Assembly (NCBI RefSeq): GCF_013385635.1
Contig: NZ_JACAPR010000023.1
Location: 102,145-166,144, forward strand
Reading direction: 5' to 3'
DNA from: Pseudomonas gingeri
Lineage (GTDB): Bacteria > Pseudomonadota > Gammaproteobacteria > Pseudomonadales > Pseudomonadaceae
Length of the DNA stretch: 64,000 nt
The notes beneath the pieces are model-generated. The model was not told the origin of the DNA and did no database searches. It saw only the letters and a program-made list of their open reading frames with translations. The position numbers were made by a program, and so were the translations under genes. Below, in pieces: positions 16,817 to 25,017 of the stretch (positions are counted from its first letter, which is position 1; each line of letters opens with the position of its first letter).

Positions 16817-19408
16817 TTATGCGACCGGTACCTGCTCCGGCGCTTCCACCGGTTTGGGCAACGAAGAGACAAACGCCATGATCAGTGCGGCCAGGTATGG
16901 CAGCGACTGCACCAGCAGCATGGTCACCCAGAAACGCATGTCGTTGCTCGGCAAGCCCTGCACGAGGAAGATCCCCAGCGCCGCACCCCACAACAGCAGC
17001 ATGATGAACAGCTCTTCCCGGGCTTCCGAGATCGCCACCCACAAGCCGTGGTTGTCGGCGTTCTTCGGCGTCCGGAAGAACGGAATGCTGGTGGTGAAGA
17101 AACCGTAAAGCACCGCCTTGGCAATGGTGTGCGACAACGCCAGGCCGGCCAGCGCCGCGGCGAAGGCATCCTTCATGTTGACTCCGACCGCGCGGCGGTA
17201 GAGGAACAGGATCTTGCCGACCTTGAACACGAACAGCGCCAGCGGCGGGATCGCGAAAATCAGCAGTGGCGGGTCGACCCGTTGCGGCACGATGATCATT
17301 GCCGAGGACCAGAGCAGGGCGCCGAAGGTGAAGAAGATGTTCATGCCGTCGGCGACCCACGGCAACCAGCCCGCGAGGAAGTGGTAGCGCTGGCCGCGGG
17401 TCAGCTCGGTGTCCTTGCCGCGCAGCAGGCTGGCGGTGTGCCGCTTGATGATCTGGATCGCCCCGTAGGCCCAGCGGAAACGCTGTTTCTTGAAGTCGAT
17501 AAAGGTATCCGGCATCAGGCCCTTGCCGTAGCTGTGGTGGTGGTAAGCCGCCGACAAGCCTTTCTCGAATACCCGCAGGCCCAGTTCGGCATCTTCACAG
17601 ATGCACCAGTCGGCCCAGCCCAGCTCTTCCAGCACCGAGCGTCGGGTCATGGTCATGGTGCCGTGCTGGATGATGGCGTCACGGTCGTTGCGCGTGACCA
17701 TGCCGATATGGAAGAAGCCCTTGTATTCCGAGTAGCAGAGCTTCTTGAAGGTGCTTTCGTTCTGGTCGCGGTAGTCCTGTGGCGACTGCACGATGGCGAT
17801 CTTCGGATCGGCGAAGTGCGGCACCATGTGCTTGAGCCAGTTGCGGTCGACGCAGTAGTCCGAGTCGATCACCGCGATCACTTCGGCATCCTTGGCGGTG
17901 TGCGGGATCAGGTAGTTCAGCGCACCGCCCTTGAAACCGGCCAGCGGTGCGACGTGGAAGAAGCGGAAGCGCGGGCCGAGGGTTTCGCAGTAGGCCTGCA
18001 CCGGTTCCCAGACCGCCGGGTCCTTGGTGTTGTTGTCGATGATCAGGACTTCGTAGTCCGGATAGTCGAGGGCTGCCAGGGCGTCGAGGGTCTGCTTGAC
18101 CATCTCCGGTGGCTCGTTGTAGCACGGCACATGGATCGAGACTTTCGGGCGGTAGTGCGAATCGCCTTCCACCGGCAGGAATTCCCGCCGACGCTTGTGG
18201 GTCCAGACCGCCTCGGCCAGTTCATGGGCCTCGGTCAGCAGGACGATAAACACCCCCAGCGCGCCGAGGGCGAGCAGGAAGCCCACCGTCAGGCTGAACC
18301 AGGTGCTGTATTGCTGGCTGTAGTCGTAGCCGATCCACACCAGCACCGATCCGCAGAGGAAGGCGATAAAGGTCAGGAAGGTCCGGCCGCGCTGGCGCAA
18401 GGCGGAACCGTCGATCAGCAGCATGGCCAGGGACAGCATCGCCAGCACCACCGAGCCGATGGCCAGTACGCGCCATTGCGGGATGGCGACGACCGGGCCT
18501 TCGAAGTTGAATTTCTGCTGGCGGGCAGCGTTGTACACGCCCCAGTAGGCGCCCACGGAGCCTTCGTCGCTGGCCTTCCATGGCTGGTCGAAGGCCTCGA
18601 TCACGAAGTAGTTGAAGCCCTGGCGGTTAAGCTTGTTCACCAGCGTGCGCAGGTAGATCGCCTGGTCGGCCTGGGTGGCATCGGCACCGCCGCGCATCCG
18701 GCCGTTGCTTGGCCAACCGACTTCCGACAGCAGCAAGGGCTTCTTCGGGAACATGCGCTTGAGTTCGCGGGCGCGGTCCAGCACGTACTGGCCGGACTTC
18801 TCCATCGGGATGAATTCCCAGTACGGCAGGATGTGCGCGGCGATCAGGTCGACGTGCTTGGCCAGTTCCGGGTTGTGCTCCCAGATGTGCCACTGCTCGG
18901 AGGTGGTGACCGGCACCTTGACGGCGGCGCGTACGCGATCGAGCAGCACGCCCAGTTCCTTGGCGGTGATCTCCTTGCGGAAGATCGCCTCGTTGCCCAC
19001 CACCACGCGAACCACGCTGCGCGAGGTATTGGCCAGTTCGATGGCGCGGGTGATTTCCCGTTCGTTGCGCTCCTGGTCCGGACTGATCCAGATACCCAGG
19101 GTCACCCGCAGGCCGAATTCCTCGGCCAGCTTGGGAATATCCTGCAGTGTGCCGTCGACCGAGTAGATACGGATGTTGTCGGTCAGCTTGCTGATGATCT
19201 CCAGGTCGCGACGCATATCATCGTCGGTCGGGAACTGGTCTTTCTGCGGGAACTGGCCCTGCTGGAAAGGCGAGTAGGAGAAGCCGGAAATGTGTTCAGG
19301 CCAGTTGGGGGCCGATACCGGACGGTTGATCAACGCCCAGAAACCGGTGAACAGCGCGGCGATTGCCAGCACCACCACCAGATTGAGTCCAAATTTACGC
19401 GATGACAT
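16817..19408 (-). CDS. ndvB: Bifunctional GH17 / GT2 beta-glucan synthase (NdvB-like)
   Basis: An 863-residue inner-membrane protein that likely builds (and may remodel or branch) beta-1,3-glucans for the periplasm. TM1 is at about residues 8-27. A GH17-type domain follows (about 40-310), with the conserved VVVGNEAIFR and LLSEVGWPSNG segments carrying the two catalytic Glu. Then come TM helices around 310-395, a GT2 domain (about 415-650) with DSDYCVD (about 511), CEDAELG (about 603) and QRFRW (about 642), and C-terminal TM helices. It matches NdvB of P. aeruginosa, linked to biofilm antibiotic tolerance. Single gene with its own promoter region. Confidence 0.88.
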   Translation of the reverse strand: MSSRKFGLNLVVVLAIAALFTGFWALINRPVSAPNWPEHISGFSYSPFQQGQFPQKDQFPTDDDMRRDLEIISKLTDNIRIYSVDGTLQDIPKLAEEFGLRVTLGIWISPDQERNEREITRAIELANTSRSVVRVVVGNEAIFRKEITAKELGVLLDRVRAAVKVPVTTSEQWHIWEHNPELAKHVDLIAAHILPYWEFIPMEKSGQYVLDRARELKRMFPKKPLLLSEVGWPSNGRMRGGADATQADQAIYLRTLVNKLNRQGFNYFVIEAFDQPWKASDEGSVGAYWGVYNAARQQKFNFEGPVVAIPQWRVLAIGSVVLAMLSLAMLLIDGSALRQRGRTFLTFIAFLCGSVLVWIGYDYSQQYSTWFSLTVGFLLALGALGVFIVLLTEAHELAEAVWTHKRRREFLPVEGDSHYRPKVSIHVPCYNEPPEMVKQTLDALAALDYPDYEVLIIDNNTKDPAVWEPVQAYCETLGPRFRFFHVAPLAGFKGGALNYLIPHTAKDAEVIAVIDSDYCVDRNWLKHMVPHFADPKIAIVQSPQDYRDQNESTFKKLCYSEYKGFFHIGMVTRNDRDAIIQHGTMTMTRRSVLEELGWADWCICEDAELGLRVFEKGLSAAYHHHSYGKGLMPDTFIDFKKQRFRWAYGAIQIIKRHTASLLRGKDTELTRGQRYHFLAGWLPWVADGMNIFFTFGALLWSSAMIIVPQRVDPPLLIFAIPPLALFVFKVGKILFLYRRAVGVNMKDAFAAALAGLALSHTIAKAVLYGFFTTSIPFFRTPKNADNHGLWVAISEAREELFIMLLLWGAALGIFLVQGLPSNDMRFWVTMLLVQSLPYLAALIMAFVSSLPKPVEAPEQVPVA

Positions 19409-19672
19409 AGATATTTCGGGTTCCGAAAGGGGCTAGAACGTTGAACAGCGCGGCGCGCATCCTACACGTGCAATTCGCTGAGCGCATAGCAATGTGGAGG
19501 GCGGCTGAGCTTTGGCAATGACAGTTCGTTTAAGTTCTTTCTTGAGTCTTTGTAGCTCGTTTCTTGTGAAGATGTTGTCATTTTCACTCAGGTTGCCGCC
19601 ATTCGTAGCCGGAAGGTGCTTGCAACCTTCGAACGGCCCTATAATGCGCGCCGATTTTTCGGGTTATTGGTC
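19409..19672. other. Divergent intergenic region between ndvB and tcdA
   Basis: A 264-bp region containing the promoters of both genes. On the plus strand there is a perfect -10 box TATAAT at 19640-19645, 28 bases before the tcdA ATG; the best -35 (TTGCAA, 19620-19625) is only 14 bp away, so the -35 is uncertain. No small gene was seen. Confidence 0.5.
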
Positions 19673-20482
19673 ATGAGTGCAGAAGATCCACGGTTTGCCG
19701 GCGTTGCCCGGCTGTATGGCATTGAAGGGTTGGCGCGGCTGAAGGCGGCGCATGTGGCCATCGTCGGCGTGGGCGGGGTCGGCTCCTGGGCGGCGGAAGC
19801 TATTGCCCGCTGTGGCGTGGGGGAGATTTCCCTGTTCGACCTCGACGATGTCTGCGTCAGCAACAGCAACCGCCAGCTGCACGCCCTGGACAGCACCGTG
19901 GGACGGGCCAAGGTCGAGGTCATGGCCGAGCGTCTCAAGGGCATCAACCCGGATTGCCGTGTGCATGCGGTGACGGATTTCGTCACCCGCGACACCATGG
20001 CCGAGTACATCACGCCGGATATCGACTGTGTGATCGACTGCATTGACAGCGTCAATGCCAAGGCGGCGCTGATTGCCTGGTGCAAGCGACGCAAGATCCA
20101 GATCATCACCACCGGCGGTGCCGGTGGGCAGATCGACCCGACGCTGATCCAGGTCTGCGACCTCAACCGTACCTTCAATGACCCGCTGGCATCCAAGGTG
20201 CGTTCGACCCTGCGTCGCGATTACGGTTTCTCCCGCACGGTGACTCGCCATTACAGCGTGCCCTGCGTGTTTTCCACCGAGCAACTGCGTTATCCGAAGC
20301 CGGACGGCAGCATCTGCCTGCAGAAGAGTTTTGTCGGCGACGGTGTGAAGCTGGACTGCGCCGGAGGATTCGGCGCGGTGATGATGGTCACCGCGACCTT
20401 CGGCATGGTGGCGGCGACCAAGGCGGTGGACAAGATCGTCGCGGGGATGCGACGGCCGTCGGAGCGGGTAAAACCCGCCTGA
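19673..20482 (+). CDS. tcdA: tRNA threonylcarbamoyladenosine dehydratase
   Basis: A 269-residue E1-like (ThiF/MoeB superfamily) ATP-dependent enzyme that cyclises t6A37 of tRNA to ct6A. The adenylation loop is VAIVGVGGVGSWAAEAIARCGVG. The ATP and metal site continues with LFDLDDVCVSNSNRQ and VIDCIDSVNAKAALI. ATG 19673 (MSAEDPRF) lies 28 bases after a TATAAT box and gives the normal length. It is convergent with csdA-sufE, the cysteine desulfurase pair with which TcdA (CsdL) functionally interacts in E. coli, so the neighbourhood fits. Confidence 0.95.
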   Translation: MSAEDPRFAGVARLYGIEGLARLKAAHVAIVGVGGVGSWAAEAIARCGVGEISLFDLDDVCVSNSNRQLHALDSTVGRAKVEVMAERLKGINPDCRVHAVTDFVTRDTMAEYITPDIDCVIDCIDSVNAKAALIAWCKRRKIQIITTGGAGGQIDPTLIQVCDLNRTFNDPLASKVRSTLRRDYGFSRTVTRHYSVPCVFSTEQLRYPKPDGSICLQKSFVGDGVKLDCAGGFGAVMMVTATFGMVAATKAVDKIVAGMRRPSERVKPA

Positions 20483-20493
20483 CGATCGGCGGT

Positions 20494-20901
20494 TCAGGCG
20501 CGGGTCAATTCCCGCATTCGTTGCAGCACGGCATTCAGGCCGTTGCTGCGCGATGGCGACAACTGCCGGGACAGCCCCAACTGATTGAACCAGTCCGGCA
20601 GGTCGAGCCCTTGCAGTTCTTCGGCGGTCAGGCCATTGACCCGCACCAGCAACAACGCAACCAGTCCGCGGATCATCCGTGCATCGCTGCCGGCGACAAA
20701 CTGCCAGCGGCCGTCGTGTAGCAGGCCGGTCAACCAGACCTGGCTTTCACAGCCGTGCACGCGGTTGGCCTCGGTCTTGTCGGCGTCGCCCAGGGGCGGC
20801 AGGCGTTCGCCCCATTGCATCAGCAAGCGTGCGCGTTGCTCCCAGCCTGCCGCTGCCTGGAAGCTCTCCAGCGCGCCCTGCGCTTGGTTCGGCAAGCTCA
20901 T
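20494..20901 (-). CDS. csdE: SufE/CsdE-family sulfur acceptor
   Basis: A 135-residue SufE-like protein that accepts persulfide sulfur from a cysteine desulfurase and passes it on. The acceptor Cys is Cys51 in NRVHGCESQVW, the invariant SufE site. Other family segments are RLLMQWGERLPPL, RMIRGLVALLL and FNQLGLSRQLSPSRSNGL. It overlaps csdA upstream by 4 bases (ATGA), so the two are translated together and the partner is clear. The csdE name rather than sufE is chosen from its pairing with csdA, not from a decisive sequence feature. Confidence 0.9.
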   Translation of the reverse strand: MSLPNQAQGALESFQAAAGWEQRARLLMQWGERLPPLGDADKTEANRVHGCESQVWLTGLLHDGRWQFVAGSDARMIRGLVALLLVRVNGLTAEELQGLDLPDWFNQLGLSRQLSPSRSNGLNAVLQRMRELTRA

Positions 20902-22103
20902 CGCAACAGGTCCAGGGCCTGGTCCAGCGCTTCGAAAAAGCGCTCGAGATCATCGGAGTCGTTATACAGTGCCAGGGAGACGCGGATCGCGCCGGGCAGG
21001 CCGAGCTGTTTCATCAACGGCATCGCACAGTGATGGCCGGCCCGCACCGCAATACCCTGTTCGGTCAGCAGGTGGGCAAGATCGGCGTTATGGATGCCGT
21101 CGACGACAAAGCTGGCCAGCGCCAGTTGCGGCTCGCCGAGCAGACGAATGCCCTTGCGCACGTTCAGGCCTTGCAGCAAGTGGGCGTGCAGCGCCGCTTC
21201 GTGGGTGAGCACGGCGGCCAGGTCCAGGCCCGAGAGATAATCGAGGGTCGCCCCCAGCCCGATCACGCTGGCAATCGGTGGTGTCCCTGCCTCGAAACCC
21301 AGCGGCGCGGCGCGGAAGCTGGCGTGCTGGTAGTCGGCATCCTGGACCATCTCGCCGCCGAACTGCCAGTGGCGTAGTTGATGCAGCGCCTCATCACGGC
21401 CATAAAGCACGCCGAGCCCCTCGGGGCCGTACAGCTTGTGGCTGGAGAACACATAGAAGTCGCAACCCAGCGCCTGCACGTCATGGCGGCCGTGCACGAC
21501 ACCCTGGGCGCCGTCGACGACGGTCAGGGCGCCACAGCTTTTCGCCCGCGTCAGCAGCTCCGGCAACGGTTGCCAGGCACCGAGCACATTGGACAATTGG
21601 CTGACGGCCAGCAGGCGGGTGCGCTCACCGATCAGGCCGAGCGCTGCCTCGCTATCGATCAGGCCGGCCTCGTTGATCGGCAGGACGATCAGCTTGAGGC
21701 CGCGACGTTGTGCCAGTTGCTGCCAGGGCAGCAGGTTGGCGTGGTGTTCCAGGGCGCTGATAACCAGCTCATCGCCCGCTTGAAAAAGGTGTTCCAGGCC
21801 ATAGGCCAGGAGATTCAGCGCCGAGGTGGCGCCCTGGGTGAAGATGATTTGCCCGCTGTCGCCGGCGTTCAGCCATTGGCCGACCTTGATCCGGCTGTCT
21901 TCGAAGGCCTGGGTCGCATGGGCGCCGGGCAGGTGCTGGGCACGGTGCACGTTGGCTGCGCCATTGGCGTAGTAATGCATCAGGGCATCGAGCAGGGCTT
22001 GGGGTTTTTGCGTGGTGGCGGCGCTGTCCAGATAGGTCTGGTCCTGCCGTTGCAGGGCGGCGATGGCCGGGAAGTCGGCACGCCAGGGAGAGGGGATCAA
22101 CAT
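20898..22103 (-). CDS. csdA: Cysteine desulfurase (CsdA/SufS type)
   Basis: A 401-residue PLP-dependent class-V aminotransferase-fold enzyme that takes sulfur from L-cysteine, giving alanine and an enzyme persulfide for Fe-S clusters or tRNA thiolation. The PLP lysine is Lys223 in FSSHKLYGPEG. The persulfide Cys is Cys359 in RAGHHCAMPL, on a short group II (SufS/CsdA) loop rather than an IscS loop. The start at 22103 (MLIPSPWRADFP) gives the family length; a further ATG at 22124 adds seven residues. It is followed by a 4-base overlap with csdE, and preceded by a REP pair and dapD. Confidence 0.94.
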   Translation of the reverse strand: MLIPSPWRADFPAIAALQRQDQTYLDSAATTQKPQALLDALMHYYANGAANVHRAQHLPGAHATQAFEDSRIKVGQWLNAGDSGQIIFTQGATSALNLLAYGLEHLFQAGDELVISALEHHANLLPWQQLAQRRGLKLIVLPINEAGLIDSEAALGLIGERTRLLAVSQLSNVLGAWQPLPELLTRAKSCGALTVVDGAQGVVHGRHDVQALGCDFYVFSSHKLYGPEGLGVLYGRDEALHQLRHWQFGGEMVQDADYQHASFRAAPLGFEAGTPPIASVIGLGATLDYLSGLDLAAVLTHEAALHAHLLQGLNVRKGIRLLGEPQLALASFVVDGIHNADLAHLLTEQGIAVRAGHHCAMPLMKQLGLPGAIRVSLALYNDSDDLERFFEALDQALDLLR

Positions 22104-22144
22104 GGTGTTCGGCCCTGGTTGCATGGACGGGTCTGCACAAACCT

Positions 22145-22210
22145 GCAGGAGCCGAGCTTGCTCGCGAAGACGGCCTTATGGACGCCATCGCCGGCAAGCC
22201 GGCTCCTACA
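22145..22210. repeat. REP pair between dapD and csdA
   Basis: Diverging REP arms (GCAGGAGCCGAGCTTGCTCG and GCCGGCAAGCCGGCTCCTAC) in the 115-bp gap between two same-strand genes. Confidence 0.85.
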
Positions 22211-22218
22211 ACCTGCAA

Positions 22219-23253
22219 TCAGTTATGCGCGTGCAAGGCTTCGTTCAGCTCGATGGCCGACTTGTGGGTCTTGCATTCCACCGCGCCGGTTTCCGAGTTG
22301 CGACGGAACAGCAGGTCCGGCTGGCCGGCCAGGTCGCGGGCCTTGACCACCTTGACCAACTGGTTGTTTTCGTCGAGCAGCGCGACCTTGGTGCCGGCGG
22401 TGACGTACAGGCCCGACTCCACGGTATTGCGGTCGCCCAGCGGGATACCGATACCGGCGTTGGCGCCGATCAGGCAGCCTTCGCCGACCTTGATCACGAT
22501 ATTGCCACCACCGGACAGGGTGCCCATGGTCGAGCAGCCGCCGCCCAGGTCCGAGCCCTTGCCGACGAACACGCCGGCCGACACACGACCTTCGATCATG
22601 CCAGGGCCTTCGGTACCGGCGTTGAAGTTGACGAAACCTTCGTGCATCACGGTAGTGCCTTCGCCGATGTAGGCGCCCAGGCGGATACGCGAGGCATCAG
22701 CGATACGCACGCCGTTCGGCACCACGTAGTCGGTCATTTTCGGGAACTTGTCCACCGAGAACACTTCCAGCAGCTCGCCGCGCAGACGGGCTTCCAGTTG
22801 GTGCTCGGCCAGCTCCGACAGGTCGATGGCGCCCTGGCTGGTCCAGGCCACGTTCGGCAGCAGCGGGAACACGCCGGCCAGGCTCAGGCCGTGCGGCTTG
22901 ACCAGGCGGTGGGACAGCAGGTGCAACTTGAGGTAGGCCTCGGGGGTGGAGCTCAGTTGCGCGTCTTCGGCCAGCAGGGTGGCGACCAGCGGCTTGTGGC
23001 TTTCTGCCAGGCGGGTCAGCAGCGCTGCCTGGGCGGCATCGACACCCTTCAGGGCCTCGGCCAGTTGCGAGGCCTGGGCGGTGGTGAAACCGATCGCCTG
23101 GTTGCCGCCGGTGTAACCCAATACTGGCGCGATGGCAGCGACCAGTTCGGCGGACGGTTGGATCAGTGGCTGTGCGTAGAAAACTTCCAGCCAGGCGCCT
23201 TGACGATTCTGGGTGCCAACACCGAAGCCCAGGCTGAACAGAGTAGTGGACAT
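22219..23253 (-). CDS. dapD: Tetrahydrodipicolinate N-succinyltransferase
   Basis: A 344-residue trimeric hexapeptide-repeat enzyme of the longer, Pseudomonas/actinobacterial-type DapD family. It succinylates tetrahydrodipicolinate in lysine/diaminopimelate synthesis. The N-terminal 160 residues form the helical part, followed by the left-handed beta-helix (VRIADASRIRLGAYIGEGTTVMHEGFVNFNAG, then GRVSAGVFVGKGSDLGGG). The catalytic segment GTEGPGMIEGRVS is present. The C-terminal tail includes LLFRRNSETGAVECK. It is 45 bases downstream of the ArsC-like gene and may share its transcript. With dapE and dapC, three pathway genes fall in this window. Confidence 0.96.
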   Translation of the reverse strand: MSTTLFSLGFGVGTQNRQGAWLEVFYAQPLIQPSAELVAAIAPVLGYTGGNQAIGFTTAQASQLAEALKGVDAAQAALLTRLAESHKPLVATLLAEDAQLSSTPEAYLKLHLLSHRLVKPHGLSLAGVFPLLPNVAWTSQGAIDLSELAEHQLEARLRGELLEVFSVDKFPKMTDYVVPNGVRIADASRIRLGAYIGEGTTVMHEGFVNFNAGTEGPGMIEGRVSAGVFVGKGSDLGGGCSTMGTLSGGGNIVIKVGEGCLIGANAGIGIPLGDRNTVESGLYVTAGTKVALLDENNQLVKVVKARDLAGQPDLLFRRNSETGAVECKTHKSAIELNEALHAHN

Positions 23254-23298
23254 GCAGTTACCTCTTGCAAAATGAGTGGGGGCCTTGAGCGCTCTGGC

Positions 23299-23661
23299 TC
23301 AGTTGAGGGCCGCCGCGTAGATATCTGGCTTGAAGCCAATCAGGGTTCGATCACCGAGATCGAGCACCGGGCGCTTGATCATCGAGGGTTGAGCGAGCAT
23401 CAGCTCGATAGCTTTCGCCTGGTCGAGATCGGCTTTGCGTTCGTCATCGAGTTTGCGAAAGGTAGTGCCGGCACGGTTCAGCACCACTTCCCAGCCGTGC
23501 TCGTTGCACCACTGGGTCAGGTGTTCACGGTCGATGCCGGCGGTCTTGTAATCATGGAAATCGTAGGACACCGCGCGCTCTTCCAGCCACGTACGGGCTT
23601 TCTTCATGGTGTCGCAGGCCTTGATTCCGAAAAGGTGCAACGTTTTGCTCGAAGCGGTCAC
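23299..23661 (-). CDS. ArsC/Spx family protein (YffB-like)
   Basis: A 120-residue thioredoxin-fold protein of the ArsC/Spx superfamily. The active-site-like segment LFGIKACDTMKKARTWL keeps a single Cys (Cys16) but lacks the second Cys of thioredoxins. The conserved Arg-containing NRAGTTFRKLDD and the cis-Pro region PSMIKRPVLD follow. Arsenate reduction is unlikely from context; YffB-type proteins may act on glutathione mixed disulfides. Its place immediately upstream of dapD is a conserved Pseudomonas neighbourhood as I recall it. It marks the left core border of the accessory island. Confidence 0.88.
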   Translation of the reverse strand: MTASSKTLHLFGIKACDTMKKARTWLEERAVSYDFHDYKTAGIDREHLTQWCNEHGWEVVLNRAGTTFRKLDDERKADLDQAKAIELMLAQPSMIKRPVLDLGDRTLIGFKPDIYAAALN

Positions 23662-23985
23662 AGCAATTGCCTCCTCTTTGGAGATGCCAGGGGGGAAAGG
23701 TTGAAGATTATGCCATGACCTGGCCGCTTAGGCGCCCTAGTCGTGTGCGGTTATATCTTGCGCTGCGATGGCGACTTCAGGTGCCGCGTCCGGGCGGCAG
23801 CTTAAGTGGCTAATGTGGCACTTCGACGGCACACCGTTGCCAGCGCTATGTTTTAACCGACTGGATATTTTTATTTATTACCTCGGGTATCAATTAAAGT
23901 GCCTGATGGCGAATTTATCGCGACCGGCAACATAAGTAAGGTGATGTGACTGGCGTATGAGCCCAGCCACTCCGAGAACATCACC
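23662..23985. other. Intergenic region at the left edge of the accessory island
   Basis: A 324-bp gap between divergent genes. It includes an AT-rich stretch (about 23850-23910, with TATTTTTATTTATTA) unlike the surrounding core DNA. No reading frame looks coding. A promoter for the secreted hydratase-like gene is expected here, but no confident -35/-10 pair was found. No tRNA or direct-repeat attachment site was recognised. Confidence 0.5.
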
Positions 23986-24972
23986 ATGAACACTACTCAA
24001 AGACTTTTCCCCTCGTCGTTGCGCCTTCTCAACGCTGCGCTGGTTGTCGGCGGTCTTGTGCTCTCGGTTTCCGCCCAGGCGGCGGACGAGCCGACTGCAT
24101 CCGCCTCGAAAGCCGGCCTGGCCGAATCGGCAAGTGCCGTGAAGCAGGAAATCCTGCTCAAGCGCGTCACCCCTGAATACTGGCGCGTCACCTTCCACAA
24201 TCCGCCGTTCAACATCTATGGTCCGGAAACGATGCCGCAGTTGAACGAGATCATCACAGCCATCGAAACCGATCCGAAGGTCAAGGTCGTGGTGTTCGAT
24301 AGCGACGTGCCGGATTTTTTCCTGACTCACTATGACTTCGTGCCGCCGCTGAGCGACACCACCCGCCTGCCAAACGGTTCGACCGGCCTGCCACCGCTAC
24401 CTGACATGCTGGTGCGCCTGAGCAAGGCCCCGGTGGTTTCGATTGTGTCGATTCGTGGTCGCGCCACCGGTGTTGGCAGTGAGCTGTCTCTGGCCAGCGA
24501 CATGCGTTTTGCCAGCCGCGAAAGGGCCATCCTGTCCCAGTGGGAAGTCGGCTCCGCACTGGTCCCGGGCGGTGGCCCCTCGTCACGCCTGCCACGCTTG
24601 ATGGGCCGTGGGCGTGCGCTCGAAGTCCTGCTGACCGGTGAGGACATCGATGGTGATCTTGCCGAGCGCTATGGCTACGTCAACCGTTCCCTGCCCGATG
24701 CGCAACTGGATGGATTTGTCGACACCATGGCCCGGCGCATCGCCACGTTTGACAAGCAGACCATCGCCGACATCAAGCAACTGGTCAACAAGTCCAGTCT
24801 GCCGACGGATGCGGAAATCGGTGCGGAATGGGCAGGCTTTATCAACTCGGTGAAACGTCCCGCGGCGCAGGAAAAAATCGGCCAGTTGATGAAGGCCGGC
24901 CTGCAGAAAGATCCCGATGTCGAGAGACGCCTGGGGCATTACACCGGGACCCTGGGCCAACCGTCGAAGTGA
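23986..24972 (+). CDS. Exported enoyl-CoA hydratase/isomerase-fold protein
   Basis: A 328-residue crotonase-superfamily protein carrying a Sec signal peptide (LLNAALVVGGLVLSVSAQAA, cleavage near residue 32). The crotonase core spans about 55-260. The two residues aligned with the catalytic glutamates are Glu166 (TGVGSELSLASDMRFAS) and Glu187 (SQWEVGSALVPGGG). The oxyanion-hole AGAD motif is replaced by FFLTHYDF. A periplasmic crotonase is odd because CoA esters are cytoplasmic; the true substrate is unknown. The alpha/beta-hydrolase gene 45 bases downstream also has a signal peptide, so the two probably act together outside the inner membrane. It was probably acquired with the island. Confidence 0.82.
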   Translation: MNTTQRLFPSSLRLLNAALVVGGLVLSVSAQAADEPTASASKAGLAESASAVKQEILLKRVTPEYWRVTFHNPPFNIYGPETMPQLNEIITAIETDPKVKVVVFDSDVPDFFLTHYDFVPPLSDTTRLPNGSTGLPPLPDMLVRLSKAPVVSIVSIRGRATGVGSELSLASDMRFASRERAILSQWEVGSALVPGGGPSSRLPRLMGRGRALEVLLTGEDIDGDLAERYGYVNRSLPDAQLDGFVDTMARRIATFDKQTIADIKQLVNKSSLPTDAEIGAEWAGFINSVKRPAAQEKIGQLMKAGLQKDPDVERRLGHYTGTLGQPSK

Positions 24973-25017
24973 TCGCCGATAGCCGAGCGTCATCGTTTTC
25001 TTGAGTGGAGTATTCCG

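Noticed and set aside
17048..19405. A 785-codon plus-strand frame opposite the glucan synthase
   Set aside because: Shadow frame of ndvB with low-complexity His/Gln/Asp-rich product and no motif.
23662..23985. tRNA or attachment site at the left border of the island
   Set aside because: No cloverleaf or tRNA 3' end and no direct repeat shared with the right border could be seen.
24281..24595. Antisense frames inside the exported crotonase-like gene
   Set aside because: Arg/Pro-rich shadow frames with no start signal.
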